DNA of 64,000 nucleotides from Serilophus lunatus (taxonomy: Eukaryota; Chordata; Aves; Passeriformes; Eurylaimidae), in assembly GCA_013399895.1 (NCBI GenBank), contig VXBA01006151.1:124001-188000 (forward strand), read 5' to 3'. Position numbers and translations under genes: made by a program. Shown in pieces: positions 1 to 12,810 of this stretch. Under the pieces are notes generated by a model that was not told the origin of the DNA, ran no database searches, and was given only the letters and a program-made list of their open reading frames with translations. The first letter of the stretch is position 1. Each line of letters opens with the position of its first letter.

Positions 1-3000
1 GCACTCAAATCTCCTGTCTCTCTTTGTCAGATCTTCTTTTGGATTTTTATCAGAGTGATTTGACAGGCAGCATGTGTTTTGGTATTTTTTCAATCCCACT
101 GTCATTGCCTGGCCAAGGCAGATATGGATGGATAAACTGGTGGGTGTATCAGCACACTAGTGACTGCACTTCTCTCACAAGCTCCACCTGGTTCCCTTGC
201 CACCACCCACCACCCCAGAGAGCTGGTGGTGACCTTAGCTTTCTTAACAGTGTGCCAGGGAAAGGCTTCTTAATGCCCCAGAGCGGTTATGCTTTTTTAA
301 CACCGTAGAAATGAGCACTATAAATCTGGAAATAAATTTTAAAAAAGTCCTTCACTATTCCCTTGGCTGTCACTCTGATTATTGAAAACAGATCCCAGGT
401 TTCCACTCATCAATAAGCACTCAGTCTTTTGAACGTTTTTCCTATTGCAGTTTCTCAGGGTTTCCTGCATATGCCAACAGTGTTAACACACTGTAAATAA
501 TTCAACCTCACTCTTTTCATTGGGATTGGCCAACTAATTAACTCCCGAGCATATCCAGACCGTTACAGCTCATCTCTGGCTAAGGAGGTGAAGTGAGAGG
601 GCTGTGTCTGTCGACACACCAGCCTTCCCTGGACCTGGCTCCAAGCAGGGGGTGTCATAGCAGCTCCAGCTGTTTTGTCTGTGTTCACCTCTGCCCATCT
701 TCTTCTGTTGTAGGCAAAGCACATGGCAAGGGGGGTCACAACCTTTTGGCAGCAGCAGAGGTCCCTCAGAGCACGCCTAGATAACAACTGGCTAGCTGCT
801 TGTCCAAACCAGTCCCTTCTATTTCCCCTGGACCAGGCAGTGCTCCCTGTTAACATGATCATCATCAAAATATACATCTTCTCTACCAGCCAATTGCTTG
901 ATTTGGGCTGGCATCAGCCCAGAGCAAGATCAAGCCAGGGTAACTCAAATCCAGATAAACTGTTTCCTGCCTCTAATTTATCACAGTTTTTGTCAGGCTG
1001 TGTTTAATTTGCCAGATATTTGCTCTGTCTCCTGTTTCAGTGTCCACTAGGATTGTTCTGGGCATTTCAAAAGGGCACAGTCACCTTTAAAAGCAGGCTT
1101 AACCCTGCTGTCCCCATATGCACCCCGATTTTGGCACCAAAGATGACATACCTTGGTTATAACTAGACATTGGGCACAGGTAGCACCTCCTGACCAACTT
1201 TCAATAAAAAACCAAAGCTACCAGGGTTCAAAGGCTGTATTTCTAGCTGCCAAAAGAGATGTGGGTGCTGAAAACCCTCCTCAGGTTTGAAATCTCACTC
1301 GATACCAAGGACATATTTTAGCCATCTTGTCGCCTTTTCTGCTCAACTTCTCTAGATGGTTGTTAAGCCAGGAAATGGACTGGCAATGATGAGGATCACA
1401 GCATTGTCTGGCTGGGCTTTGGATTTCCATGCTTAAATACTCCTGTCACTGGGAGGATGATTTAATCAATTTAGTGGTTTGGAAAGTGTTGCTGAAAACC
1501 AACCACATTCCTCTTGGGGAGGCCTTGACATTCCTGCTGCAGATTCCTGTGATGTGTCTTGGCTCAGTTCCATCTTGGAGAATGAGATTTCTGGTTTGGA
1601 CAGTGGTATGTATTTCTCCATGGCTTTGACAGACCAAGCAGAGTGAGAACCTCTGGGTGGCCCTGGCCCACCTGCTTTGCTATTCCTTTTCTGTGTTTGT
1701 GGTATCTGTCAATCTTTTGCCACCTTTTTCAGCTGGTCTCAGAAGTTACTTCTCTGCCTTGCTGCATTTTTTATTAAGATGAAGAACATATTTCATCCAA
1801 TTTATTTTCACTCAGCAAATTCCATCCCAGACCCAAATCACTTCTTTCATTACACAATGGCCAACAACACATGTACATTCAAGTTCATTTATTTATGTTA
1901 AAGGTTTTTCCCCCAATGCCTGTGCCATGAGGTACCTGTTATTTCCCATCACAAGCACCTAGATTTTGGCTGATGTTACTCTCAGCCACAATCTGCTGCT
2001 TGTATCAGGTTTACAAGGAGAAAATCCTATAGCCTGTACAAGTAGGAAGCCATGGGCTTTTCTTCCCCCCTTCACCTGTAGCAAACCTCTCCAGCTACCT
2101 TTAAATAAAGATTCTTCTGTTCTACATAGGCTGTAAGTCTAATAATCAGTGTGTCTAACCTTTGTAGCATCTGCAGATGTGTAGCAATGTTTTGTTTTAC
2201 TCAACTCACTTCTAGGACAAATGGCAGGTTACTCATGAATGTATCTTTCTGATCTTTGGGCCACTTATTATTTCTTGCCTCTGGCCCATTTATTAATTGT
2301 CAGCTCTGACTTTATGGTGGTTTAGGCATTTGAGTGGTTTTAGTAACATAGTATTTTACTTCCATACTTCAAAAATAATGGCATGCATATTGAGCCATTG
2401 CATAAGCATTTTATACAGCATTCTAAGTATTACCAGGAGCAGAGCTATAATAAATATCTTAGAAATACTTTGAACACATATAAAAATATGTGTTTTCCAA
2501 GGTGAGCAGACTTCCACATTTAACCACAAGTGCGCTGACTCTCCTGTAGCCAAGGAGAGGTGATACTGTATTAAGCTGCTGAATTTTTCTCATGGTGCTC
2601 TTTCATTACAGTCATAACTAGAGTCCTCTGCATTTAAATCAGGTTAGAGGCTCCCAGACTGTGAGCCATAAATGAGCACTCTCCACCCTGCCTTGCTCTT
2701 TGCATTTGTTCCATCACTCTGCTCTTCAGGCAGGAGGAAGCCCCTTATCCTATTGTGCATCAGGTCCCTGAAGCTTCTTTGAAAAACCAGAAGGATCAAC
2801 ATAAAAGGATTCCCACAAAGAAAAGAGCTGCTAGGAGTTGCATTAATTTCCCTTCACTCACACAGTCCCCATCTCAACTTTTATCCACTTATTAATTTAT
2901 TTTAAAGTCTTGATTTTTGAATGTTAAGATGCCAGATTTGGTTCTGCATTTGTGTTCTCTCTCCCTTTTTCTCTTCCTTCCTTTTTTCCCCCATAAGATT

Positions 3001-6000
3001 ATCTTGGTCTTCTGAGCTATTATATGCAAAACTAAGAGTTTGTCTTGGAACCTCTGGTTTTGCCACAGGAAACTTGAAAATACCGACAAATTCTTTGGTA
3101 TAGAGCACACAACCCTCAGGTGTGTCTCCTGCACTACCATCCTGTTTGCCAAAGTTCATTCCAGGACAGTTCTTCATTTCTTCATGATTTCTAGCAATTG
3201 TCTCAGGCATATCTTAGTTCTGACCACTGAAAACCATTCACATCAACTTCCTAGCAATCTTCTCCCTACCATACACGTAATAGCTGGCTTTTTAACACAG
3301 TTATTCTGCAAGAGTTGACATTGACTGAAAGCTGTCCTGCATGACATATTTATTACACCTCATTATACTGAAGAGAAAGAAACTGAATTGCAATGTGAAT
3401 TTTCATTTTGTTTTGAGTCTTGGTATCTTCACCATTTCTCAAACTTCGAGAAAATGTCTATAAATAGAAATGTGCTGAACTTGGAATTCATCAGCATATC
3501 AGGCAAGCTAAAACTGAGGGTTTTTTTCTCCATCAGGAATAATTGTTTAGCTCAATGATTTACCTTGCCATATTTTCAAAATGCAAATCTCCAAGCATCC
3601 AGGTTGTCTGGCTCTACTTTAGAAGACAAGAGAATTTTCTGTCACATATCACTTATCTGTGTCAGCCTCCTGTGCCCTGATACGCCTCTGGCACAGGTCC
3701 TATCTCCAAACTGAATCCACAGTGATTGGCCTTCAAAGCAGCCCAGTCCTACATTAGATTTGAAGTCACGTACTGGATCCTGATATGGGTCCTTCTCCCT
3801 AACCCCTGTGCAAGGAGGTGTAAGTCTCAGCCTCCTCATACTCAGAGAGGAGTTGTAGCAGAAAAGGTAGATGATATCTGCACCAGAACTGCATCCACAG
3901 TCAGGCAGAGCTGCTCACATTAATGCTGACAGGAAGGAGGGCAGGTGGATGTTTCACTGTGGAGTGGGACCATGGCTGCATGGAAATGTATCTTTAAATG
4001 ATTGGAATCATATACACTTAACTGGTTTGGTGCATGGGGAGAGCGCCTGACTTCCAGTCCTTCAGCATAAATGGAATAATCTGGCCTTAAGACTGCACTG
4101 AGACTTCCCTACTCAGGGAGTGTTTACTGCAACCACAATTTATAAACCCTTCCAGACTGTGTCTTTTGCACTCCTTACACTAATGCATGCACTGTAGTTT
4201 TATCCAGGCAAAACTCTTTCTCATCTATACTGTTCACATAATTTTATTCTCTGTTGGGCACAACACAGCAATCCTTTTTCTACTCTGAAGAGCACCTGCT
4301 AAACTGAAATTATTCCAGCATTGGCATCTGAATCCAAAAACAATCAAATTTTATTTTATTGTTATTATTTCAAACCCAAGGAGTAGAGCAGACAAGGTCA
4401 GCAACACAGCAGTTTTTTAAAAACTCTGACTCTATTGGGGAGGTCTGTGCCGGTCCTGTAAGATGTACAATGCCATTATATCAAACGTTCCACATTTCTG
4501 GACATCAGCACATTCCCCATGCTAGTTAACACCTAACAAATCATTTGAAGGAAAGACCCTTGAGTGTGCTGTAATGTAGAAGAGCAACATGATTTAATTT
4601 GTCTTTTATTTAGATTAAACCTATCCTCAGTAGAAACAGTGGAACCTTACCTACAGCTAGAGCACTGCCTGGCATTACTGCCAGACACAATTAACCTGAA
4701 ATCCATTCATAAACGCTGTCCCTAGTTTGGTCCAGAAAACAGATTAGGCAGTAAATTGTAACCAGCCACCTCCTATCCTTCACAGCCCAAAAGAGCTACT
4801 TTTTTCTCCTGTGCATCCTCTTCCTTCTCCTTTTTACACACTGGCTAAGACCCCAAGGAGCTGGATATGTACCCCCAGTGCCAAAGTCTGGCACCTACAC
4901 TGGGGAGTGACAACCCCTTGTGGCAGCAGGACGTACAGTGCCCTCAGCAGTGCAAGATGCCAACACATCAAAACAGACTTGGTTTTCACTCAGAGCTGCA
5001 GCAGCAAAGTGCCTTGCACCCCGTGATGCCTGCAGCCTGCCATGATACACTGTTTAAAGGCTTTCAGGTAATATTGGTCCTGACTGAGACATTGGCCCTA
5101 GAAGCATATGAATTGTAGAATTCTACTTACCCCATTTTTCTTTTGGATAGCTTTACATGAGGCATTTACAAAGATGCTTTATAGCCTCCTGACTATCTAG
5201 AAATCAAACTGAAATAGGAGCTCAGGGTCCCACAGCAGTAATCAAGACATAATTAAGGTTGGAGAAGAGTACCAAGTCATTCAACAAGAATTAGAATAGC
5301 CTATTTAAAAAAACCAACCAAATAAACAAACCAAATGAACTCCTCCTGCCCCCATGCACAAACGTGGTTTCACCACTTCTGGATCCTGAAAACCCGACAC
5401 GCAGAAGAAACTTGTTCTGGGCAGCTGGTGTTGTGATAAACCAGCACACACCCACATGAAACTGGCTGAGAGGCCAAATCACGGGCTTCTCACATCTAAC
5501 AGCTTGGCTACAAGGCATCGGGTTTCCAGATTTACCCAAGGCAGGGCAATCAGTTAGTCTGGGCCCAAATAGTTTTAAGGCTCCCTCAGGTTGTGCACAC
5601 TTTGACCAAGAGGATGTGGTGGCCATTTTCAACCCAGCTTGGGGACAGTTGTTCTGAAAAACCTGGAAGCCATTTTAACTGCTAAGCAAAACTTCAGAGA
5701 TGTGACTAAAACACCTTGTAGCCAAGGCCACATGGGGCAGCCGGGGCAAGAGGGCAATCACAACCTTCTCAGTAATTCATTTGCCCACCACTGGTAACAG
5801 CACTGACAAATCATTTGTTTCCACTGCAGCATGCCAACTGAATTAATGTGTTCTAAGAAGATCTCAAGTAATTTTTCCTAGCACCTCATTTTTTCTGACC
5901 ACTGGACACACATAAGCCACCTAACAGATACATGAATATTTTCAGGGTTGCCTCAGGACCCAGAATTTTAATATTGTATGAATGAATAAGTGGAAGTTGC

Positions 6001-6886
6001 ACGATAGTTTTGGAATACAACATTTACTGTTAATCTCCACAGAGAGAAGGCAGATGGCATCTCAGGTAGAAGCACTTGAAGCATCATGCACATTCGCCGT
6101 GAGTTTTGCTGAATCATTCTGGAAACAGTTTTGTATCGTTCACGTTTCACTGTCATTTTTTTCATGTTTCCAGTAGAGTCCTTGCTATCACACATGAAAT
6201 GACTAGTATAGAGGAGCATCTTCTTAAAAGAAGCATCTTTCTGCCCATTCTTGGTCAGAAGTTTCTGACCAGACCTGTACTTTCACAAACTCCTGTCTCC
6301 CTAAAGGCTTTTTGAATATCAGGGAGCAGCAAACACCTTCTTCACTCCCCTCTTGTCCCTCGCATGCCAAACACCTTTTGGTGTAGGCAAAGGAGTTAGT
6401 TTAATAATCTGATTTTGGCAGATCTCCGCTCAGTGTCCAGAGTCAAGAGTAAAACTTAACAAAGTGCCCCCTCCAGCCTCCAGGTCCAGGATGGGAAGGC
6501 CTGAAGGTACACTCTTGTTTGAATTCTAGACTCCTTTAAGAACAAATAAGACTACTTAGAAGCCTATCCAAACAACAGATAAGCTATTTGTCTTCTTAGC
6601 TGTTTATGCTCCATTTAAGCCAATGTTTTATTGGGTTAACCTCTGTTTGACCCAGTGGAGGGACCAGTTGTTTTCCTTGAGCTAGTCATTAGCTCAACCG
6701 TAACTGATATTCCCAAGGAGAAACTTCATTTAAGTTGAAAAAAGAAAATCAATGAACAGATGACCTCAGGACTAATGAGCAAGCTGAGTTCAGTCCCTTT
6801 CCATAATCCTTCCTTCCTTGAAGTCCAGGTAAAGAGTAAGAGAAAGGGGAAGAAAAGGGGAGAAAAGGGAGCGTTTATGCACTTAC
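1..6886 (-). other. TSPAN7 intron 6, partial
   Basis: This is the 5' part of the intron that joins exon 6 to the last coding exon, which was not found here. I looked on the minus strand for the expected tail (a C-terminal end resembling ITANQYEMV plus stop) and saw no match. Apart from the pyrimidine tract next to the donor and ordinary AT-rich sequence, I recognise no gene or family of repeats. A stretch at 5259-5290 faintly resembles a worn CR1 end but is too degraded to call. Confidence 0.85.
6838..6871 (-). promoter_or_regulatory. Polypyrimidine tract just downstream of the exon 6 donor
   Basis: On the transcribed (minus) strand this is an unbroken run of 34 C/T bases. It sits from about +16 to +49 of intron 6, counted from the exon 6 donor. 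The run mixes CTTTTC, TTCTTC and TTTCTC groups of the kind bound by PTBP1, and U-rich donor-proximal tracts can also recruit TIA1. The position suggests an influence on exon 6 splicing. That role is inference; only the tract itself is seen. Confidence 0.4.
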
Positions 6887-6970
6887 CTGTGAGAACGCAA
6901 TCCCAAAAGCCACTCCAGCTATGATTCCCATATTTGTCTCCATAAAACTGGTCACCAAGTCATAACAGCC
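6887..6970 (-). CDS. TSPAN7: TSPAN7 exon 6 (residues 200-227)
   Basis: This exon is 84 nt (28 codons), starting GCYDLVTSFMETN and ending GVAFGIAFSQ. The acceptor is TTTTTTCCAG and the donor CAG|GTAAGT is strong. C201 is the last cysteine of the large extracellular loop. Residues from about 213 onward form most of transmembrane segment 4, which finishes in exon 7. The missing 22 codons should encode the end of TM4 and the short cytosolic tail, where the PICK1-binding PDZ ligand of mammalian TSPAN7 lies. No sequence matching that tail was found between here and position 1. Just past the donor the transcript enters a long uninterrupted pyrimidine tract (separate entry). Confidence 0.97.
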
Positions 6971-7735
6971 CTGGAAAAAACAAATATCGGCATTCCTTGT
7001 ATCGACCTTCCCTTCCATAAATGCATACATACAAATTTCTCATTTAAAATGGGCTTGGGCTAGACAGTATTTCTGCTGTAATTTCCAACACTGTCACCTT
7101 TTTATTTAATAGCAATTCTGAGTGAATGATGGGAAGTGAGGGCAAAACCAGTTCCTTTTAGAAAGAAATGCATTTCAGTACTTCTAAAAGCTAAATGTGA
7201 TGTTGCACTCATTTTTATAGGTCTTATTAAAGAAAGTCAATTCATATTGTTTTAAAAAACAATGCTTCTTTGACCTGAAACCAAACCAGTAACAATATAC
7301 CAATGTTATAATACAATACAGGTGTCAAAAATGAATAAATGATGCTGATTTCCTAATATTCCAAATATTTAACAGAAGTGCCCCCTGAGGCATTCTGTTT
7401 TCCTTTACCTGTCAAGGGACGCCAGGGAAGGCACTGAGCAGTATGTAGCTTTAAACCACATAACAAAGTCATGAAGGGTTTTGTATGAATTTTCTTGGTT
7501 CATTTGCCCTTGGACATAAAATTTCCTGTCCTGGTCCTCAAATCCAGTGTTGTCTCTCTAGCTCAGATCCTGACTTCATCAGCTGATTTACTTCCTTGTG
7601 CCTCAATTCACAGCCCAAACTGGGGCCAGAAGATCCATATGTGTATCTGCCCTTCTCTTGGATAGACTTTTTTGAGATGTTCCCTCCCCGTATAATAATG
7701 TTTGCCAAGTTTCTCCCCTCAACTATTCTACACCT

Positions 7736-7754
7736 AAAAAAAAAAAAAAAAAAA
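7736..7754. repeat. Poly-A mononucleotide run (19 A)
   Basis: Nineteen consecutive A on the plus strand inside intron 5. It may be a plain microsatellite; no retroelement body is recognisable beside it. Confidence 0.9.
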
Positions 7755-8974
7755 GCACTAGAAATTAGTTTTGCTAGCTTGTGGTACCCAAATGAATCTA
7801 AACAAATGATGTAATACTTGAAGAAAAGAAGAAAGATGGCATTGATTTTTAATTTCATTACTAACCCATCTGTCCACACAGTCCAAAGTCACTGCTTAGC
7901 CTCTTTTGCTACACTTCCTCAAATGACCAACACCGCTCTGATTTAAGGCCAGTCCTGAGATGTTTGGTATATTATAATTTTATCCACTTTATCAGAAGTT
8001 GAAAAACTCAGGATAGCAGTGGGTTCCCTTTCCCACTTTAGACTCCTTTGCCATCAGAGAGAAGTGTCTCCACATTTTATGTACATCCACACACCCCTCA
8101 TTTCTGCAGACGCTGTAGAAACTCTTTACGTGATCTCAGAGAATGAGATGCTTGTAAAAAATAACAGCAAGAAGAAAAAACAGTGTCCTTCATCCGAGAC
8201 AGGCCATTCGTGAAATAAATTGTACAATTTCTTTAACTTACTTTACAACAACAGAAGACATTTAATCCTGAGAGCACTGAAGTGGTAAACCTAATAGCAG
8301 CTGAGGACCAGCACATCTGTGATTCATTTCTGAAATGTTTAAGTGTACAGATTAATCCTTAACTACGTTTTACCACAGTGTGCGATAAGTCCAACTCAAT
8401 CTTGTTTATTTAACACACCAAGCAACTATACTGCCGTGTGTGTCTTACATGTTATGCAATGAGATTAGATTTCTCAAGCAGTATTTTCATTGTGTCTGAC
8501 ATGGCTCAATTTTCTCCCACCTTTCCAGAAATTTGTTCTGTTGAACAGCCTTCAAGAGATGCAACATCTAACTGCAGAGGCAATTTGAGGGAGACAGAAG
8601 ATCTTGTTATCAAAACATGCAATGTGTGAGTTTTGATCACTCTCTCCACTTGAAGATTCTGTTTTTTCATGTCACAGTAATCTGTTTACTGAAGTACAAT
8701 GTTTACATACCTCTTAATTGCCCAGCCCTTACTGTGCTGAGTGAGAATTTCAGCAGCACCCACATGTTGCATACATAATACAGAAATATGTGAAGCACTG
8801 AGTGCACACATCTAAGGGCTGATCCAGAGGACAAAAGTGGCAGTTTAGCAAGTATCTAATCTTTCTTGACTCCATGCATCTGTTACTTTCCTAAGATTTT
8901 AAAGAGAAGTAGTTCTTGAGTAGTTCTTTGTTGGAAACGAACTGTGAAGATTAAAAACACTAAATAAACATAAT

Positions 8975-9095
8975 TGGCTAATCTTAATGACAGCTCTTAA
9001 AGTTAGGTATTAGTGCCTTCTGAGGTGAAGAAACAGAGAGCCTAAATAATTTGGCCAAGGTCACTAAGCAAGTTAGGGTCAGAATTGGCAAAGAA
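8975..9095 (+). repeat. Probable ancient MIR-like SINE fragment
   Basis: The stretch contains, in the right order, the landmarks of the core and 3' half of a MIR element. These are a GAGGTGAAGAAACAGAGAG block (consensus GAGGAAACTGAGGCACAGAGAG), then a TTGGCCAAGGTCACTAAGCA block (consensus TTGCCCAAGGTCACACAGC), then GGGTCAGAATTGG (consensus GCAGAGCCAGGATTTG). The consensus is from memory and divergence is high, as expected for an element that stopped moving before modern amniote groups arose. The ends are approximate. Confidence 0.6.
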
Positions 9096-11398
9096 AATTC
9101 AGGAATGTTGTCTTTTAGTCCTGTAATTATATAATTAGTTTAATCCTCTTTGGTTAATTCATCATTAGTCCTAAGAAACAGTGAGTAATTTGATTAGCTC
9201 ATAGAGAACTTGTCTTACTGATAGTTTTGCAAGATCCACCAAAAGATGTATTCCAAATACACTTGTCCATAGGCATGATGAGAAGGCTCTTCCACAACAC
9301 AGGCAACATATATTTTCCTTTTTCTCCAACATTCAGAGCAAAGGGCCTGTTTCCAAGATGAGCAAGGGGCTTGGGCAATGAACCTTGCTTCCTAGCTGAA
9401 GTGAAAGGACAGGGCATTTCCTCCTGCTTGCTTTTTATTCCCCTGCCCCTTTCAGAAACATCCCACCTTGCTCAAACGTTTGGGACAACTCCAAGATCTC
9501 ACAACTGCTAAACAGAATTCTGCAATCTTTCATTACAAATGCTGTCTCAGAAAATGGGACAAAACCACACAAACTTCCAAACATACCCTAGGTAATTAAA
9601 CCAAGTCATTACTTAACTACTTCCTGAGGAATCAGCAGCCCTTTTCTGTCAGGTGACTTATGCATTTGACAGAAAAACATGGAGCAGGCATAGCTGGAAT
9701 GAGTTACTAGCCCTGGAGTAGCACACATGCACCCCTTGTGACTTCCTATAATTTAATAGGTATCCTGTGCCATGAGGAACTCACAACTTCCCTGTGCATG
9801 TGGAGCAAGCCTGGCACTTTGGGGAAACACTAGATTAGTGCTGGGAATTCAAATGGTGCCTGCTTAGTTCTGCAGGCAGGAAAGTTTCAGAGTGCACAGC
9901 TGTCCTGAACCGAAAAGGTGGGACGTGCTGGTAGAATACCAGTGACACCAGAAAGTTTTGCTGCTGGGAAGATGAGCAGAAGCAGGGGCTCAGGGTGGGC
10001 TGCCCAGGAGGCACTCTGCCTGCAGTGGATTCTGTACTGCATATGCCCTAGATCCACCCAATCCTGCTCTCACTTTCCTTCCGCTTTTAAAAATCATAAA
10101 GTTTACTAAGTACAACTGAATGGAGTGACTCACCCTCTACACTCATGCAACCCAGCAAGATTACTCTGCTGGTGGTCATTCTGAGTTTCTTAACCAATGG
10201 ATTCCACTAACATTCCACATATGTCCTCAACAAGTGGCTTTCATTAAACTATTGCAAAAAAGAAAGACTCAGTGGAAAATAATCCTCTAGTATCCTTTTT
10301 TCAATAGGTGTCAGAAAATGTTGTCTACTTGACTGGTTTTCAAAGATGTTTCAAGCTGTGCTGAGTCACAGGTGACTGAGGTGAAAAATACAGAAAGAGA
10401 AGAAAGGCATTTCCATATTTGCCCTGTTATCTACTTAGGGCTTCTATTTATTTTTTCAATTCAGCTCTGAAAATAAAAACAGAAAAGAAAATAATCCTTA
10501 AGTCTGACTAGGCTATGCTGCAGCTTATCATGGTAGTTTGACCACAATATCATTCCTTTCACCAACAAACTGTTCCCTCTCTTGCAATTCTCAAGTGAGA
10601 AAAAGAACTGATGACGCATTAGCTCTTAAAGCAATAACTTGAGTTGTATTTCTGCAGTGCAGTGCCTGCTATAGATGCTGCAATTACTTTATCTTTATTC
10701 CTCCCATTCTTAGTGTTCTCTGTATTTTTATTCTCCAATTATTCCTTTTCTTCCCATTTTCCCGACCTGTTTTCCCAACCCTATTCTGTCTTCCCAACCT
10801 CTTCCTTCAGTTAACCCCTGGGAAAGGGTCACTTTGGCTGTGCTCTGCTTGCAGCACACACCCAAAGACTTTAAATCACAGTGAATGCACCCACCAACCC
10901 CAACACTTGTTGTCAGTCACCCATATTTCTGTGTTTGGGATAACAGCTGGGCTCCAGTACTGAGATTACTGTTTGGACATATAAGAGTGAAGCCTGTCCT
11001 ACCCTCCGCATAGCGGGGTCTTTGTCCTCCACAAAACCTTCCAGCATTCAGCAGGAGTGAGCAGAGAAGCAGAGATGTGCTGTCTGACCTAACCATTGTG
11101 GGCAGTTGAGAGCATGTGCCACTTGTGGTGCTGTGCTCTGCCAGCATTGCCTGTGTGCAGCACCTGTGCACAACTTCTGCTTGGGGAAAGGGAACAAACC
11201 TCCTCCCCTCATCAGAAATGTAGCACCTAGGCATTTAAGAAAGTCCAGCTTAAAGAATATTAAAATAAATGAGGGACAAAGCCCTATATGCATATTATAG
11301 ACCAACCATTTGGAATTAAATGCAATTGTAAGCAGCCACACTGTCCACTGGTGCACTGGATGATGTCACAACAACTGCCTCTGGCACATTACTGGTAC

Positions 11399-11554
11399 CT
11401 TCTGGTTTACTTTAGTGGCAGCCACGGTCATGTTGCGCAGATCCTGAGTATTACAGTCACTGGAGTTCATGCAACAGCTCGTGGGGATGCCGTGCTTGAA
11501 GAAGTAAGGGCTGGTGCTCCAATTGGTGTAGCTCTGAATGCCACAGCAGCTCAG
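11399..11554 (-). CDS. TSPAN7: TSPAN7 exon 5 (residues 148-199)
   Basis: This exon is 156 nt (52 codons), starting LSCCGIQSYTNWS and ending AATKVNQK. The acceptor is TTCCTCCTAG; the donor AAG|GTACCA is functional but weaker than the others. It encodes the variable head of the large extracellular loop. It carries the tetraspanin signature C150-C151-G152 and further cysteines C174, C175 and C181. With C201 in exon 6 these make the six-cysteine loop that forms three disulfides. N-glycosylation sequons are N158-W-S, N177-S-S and N188-M-T, the same three positions as in the mammalian protein. Residue 155 is S where I recall N in other species. Confidence 0.97.
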
Positions 11555-11850
11555 CTAGGAGGAATAAGAAACAGATTTAAAACACACAAACAAACAATAC
11601 TGAATTAAAACTAGTACAGAATCAGAGTCATCACTGCCCACTTAATCAGCTCATAGTCAAAATAAAGACAGAGTGTCTCTAATTTTGAAAAGCAGATACT
11701 GCTCCATTAATTATGAAAGTATCACAAATATTATTTACAGAATGTGGGAGCAGATGACCAACTGAAAAAGGTATTCTTTGATCAGAGCTATTATTTGCAA
11801 CATTCAACAAAGGTCCAGCCATAAACCCATCTTTCTCAATTGAAGGTCTG

Positions 11851-11938
11851 TTGTTGGTTTCTTTTTGCTTGTTTGGGGTTTTGTTATTTTTGTTTTGTTT
11901 GGTTTATTTGTTTCCTTTACTTATTTATTTGATTAAAT
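11851..11938. repeat. T/G-rich low-complexity block
   Basis: About 88 bases made almost wholly of T and G on the plus strand, with repeated TTTG and TTTATT groups. The transcribed strand is therefore A/C-rich (CAAA-type). It looks like simple low-complexity sequence. Confidence 0.7.
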
Positions 11939-12764
11939 GTGATCCTGGAAATTCAAAACTCCAAAACCTTACATGGAATTTCATGTAACATGTACAGGGT
12001 CAAACTAGTACAAATTGGTGAGTGAAGCCTCTCTAACTTACCAAAATAATTTCTAGGACAATTCACTGAGCCACGAATAGAAAGTGACCATATGTTCATA
12101 GAGTGTATCTACAAAGTCAGCTGAAAAAGCCCAAGTTGGGAAGGATGTTCTGCTTTAGATGCTAAGCTAGAACACAGTCACTCAAAGATATGGAGCACGT
12201 GCTAGATGCTCTGCATGGAAAGGGCTTATAAATGCAGTTCCTGCAAAAACAGAGCTATGGATGAAATGAACATTTTGTTAGAACATAAACACTGAACAGT
12301 TGCTCAGAACAATTTATTTTGGCCAACTCTAAGGAATCGGAAGTTCAAATTACAGGTTAACATTAGGCAAACAGGCAACATGACAGCAGAATATACTCAG
12401 CTTAGAGCAGTACAGAGAAATTTGATAACCAGAAGAAGCCAGGTTAGAGGTTGAGAGGTCCAACATAGCAGTGGTAATTTCTAAAGGCCTAGAAGTCCTG
12501 AGCACAATTACATTGACATTTCAGCCATTCAGCGAGTTACGATCATATGGAAAGCAAATTGGCTCATAGTATGTGCTATGAGCTGGAGGGATAACCATGC
12601 TATGATACAGTTTCCAGTAAGAAATAAAATGTGAATTTTATCATTCTGTGTTGTAGTTAGTGGGCTTGGTCCCTTGTGGGTGGCATCTTCAACTGTTTTG
12701 GCAAATGCTGTGCCCTGACAGAAGGCAAGAAAGCCTCTCATTATCCACATCCCATGGTTCAGAA

Positions 12765-12810
12765 AGGCTCTTTCACCACCTACTCAAAGGCTCTTCCACC
12801 ACCTACTCCA
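12765..12810. repeat. 23-bp tandem repeat, two copies
   Basis: Two adjacent 23-bp copies start at 12765 and 12788. Both begin AGGCTCTT and share CACCACCTACTC; they differ at only a few positions. The cause looks like local duplication by slippage. Confidence 0.85.

Larger units (their letters stand above)
6971..11398 (-). other. TSPAN7 intron 5
   Basis: This intron of 4,428 bp runs from the exon 5 donor (GTACCA) to the exon 6 acceptor (TTCCAG). It contains a 19-base A run (7736-7754) and a probable old MIR-like SINE (about 8975-9095). No coding or RNA gene was recognised. Confidence 0.93.

Noticed and set aside
5259..5290. GGTTGGAGAAGAGTACCAAG stretch as a minus-strand CR1 end
   Set aside because: Only about 30 bases resemble CR1, with no continuation of the 3' UTR on either side.
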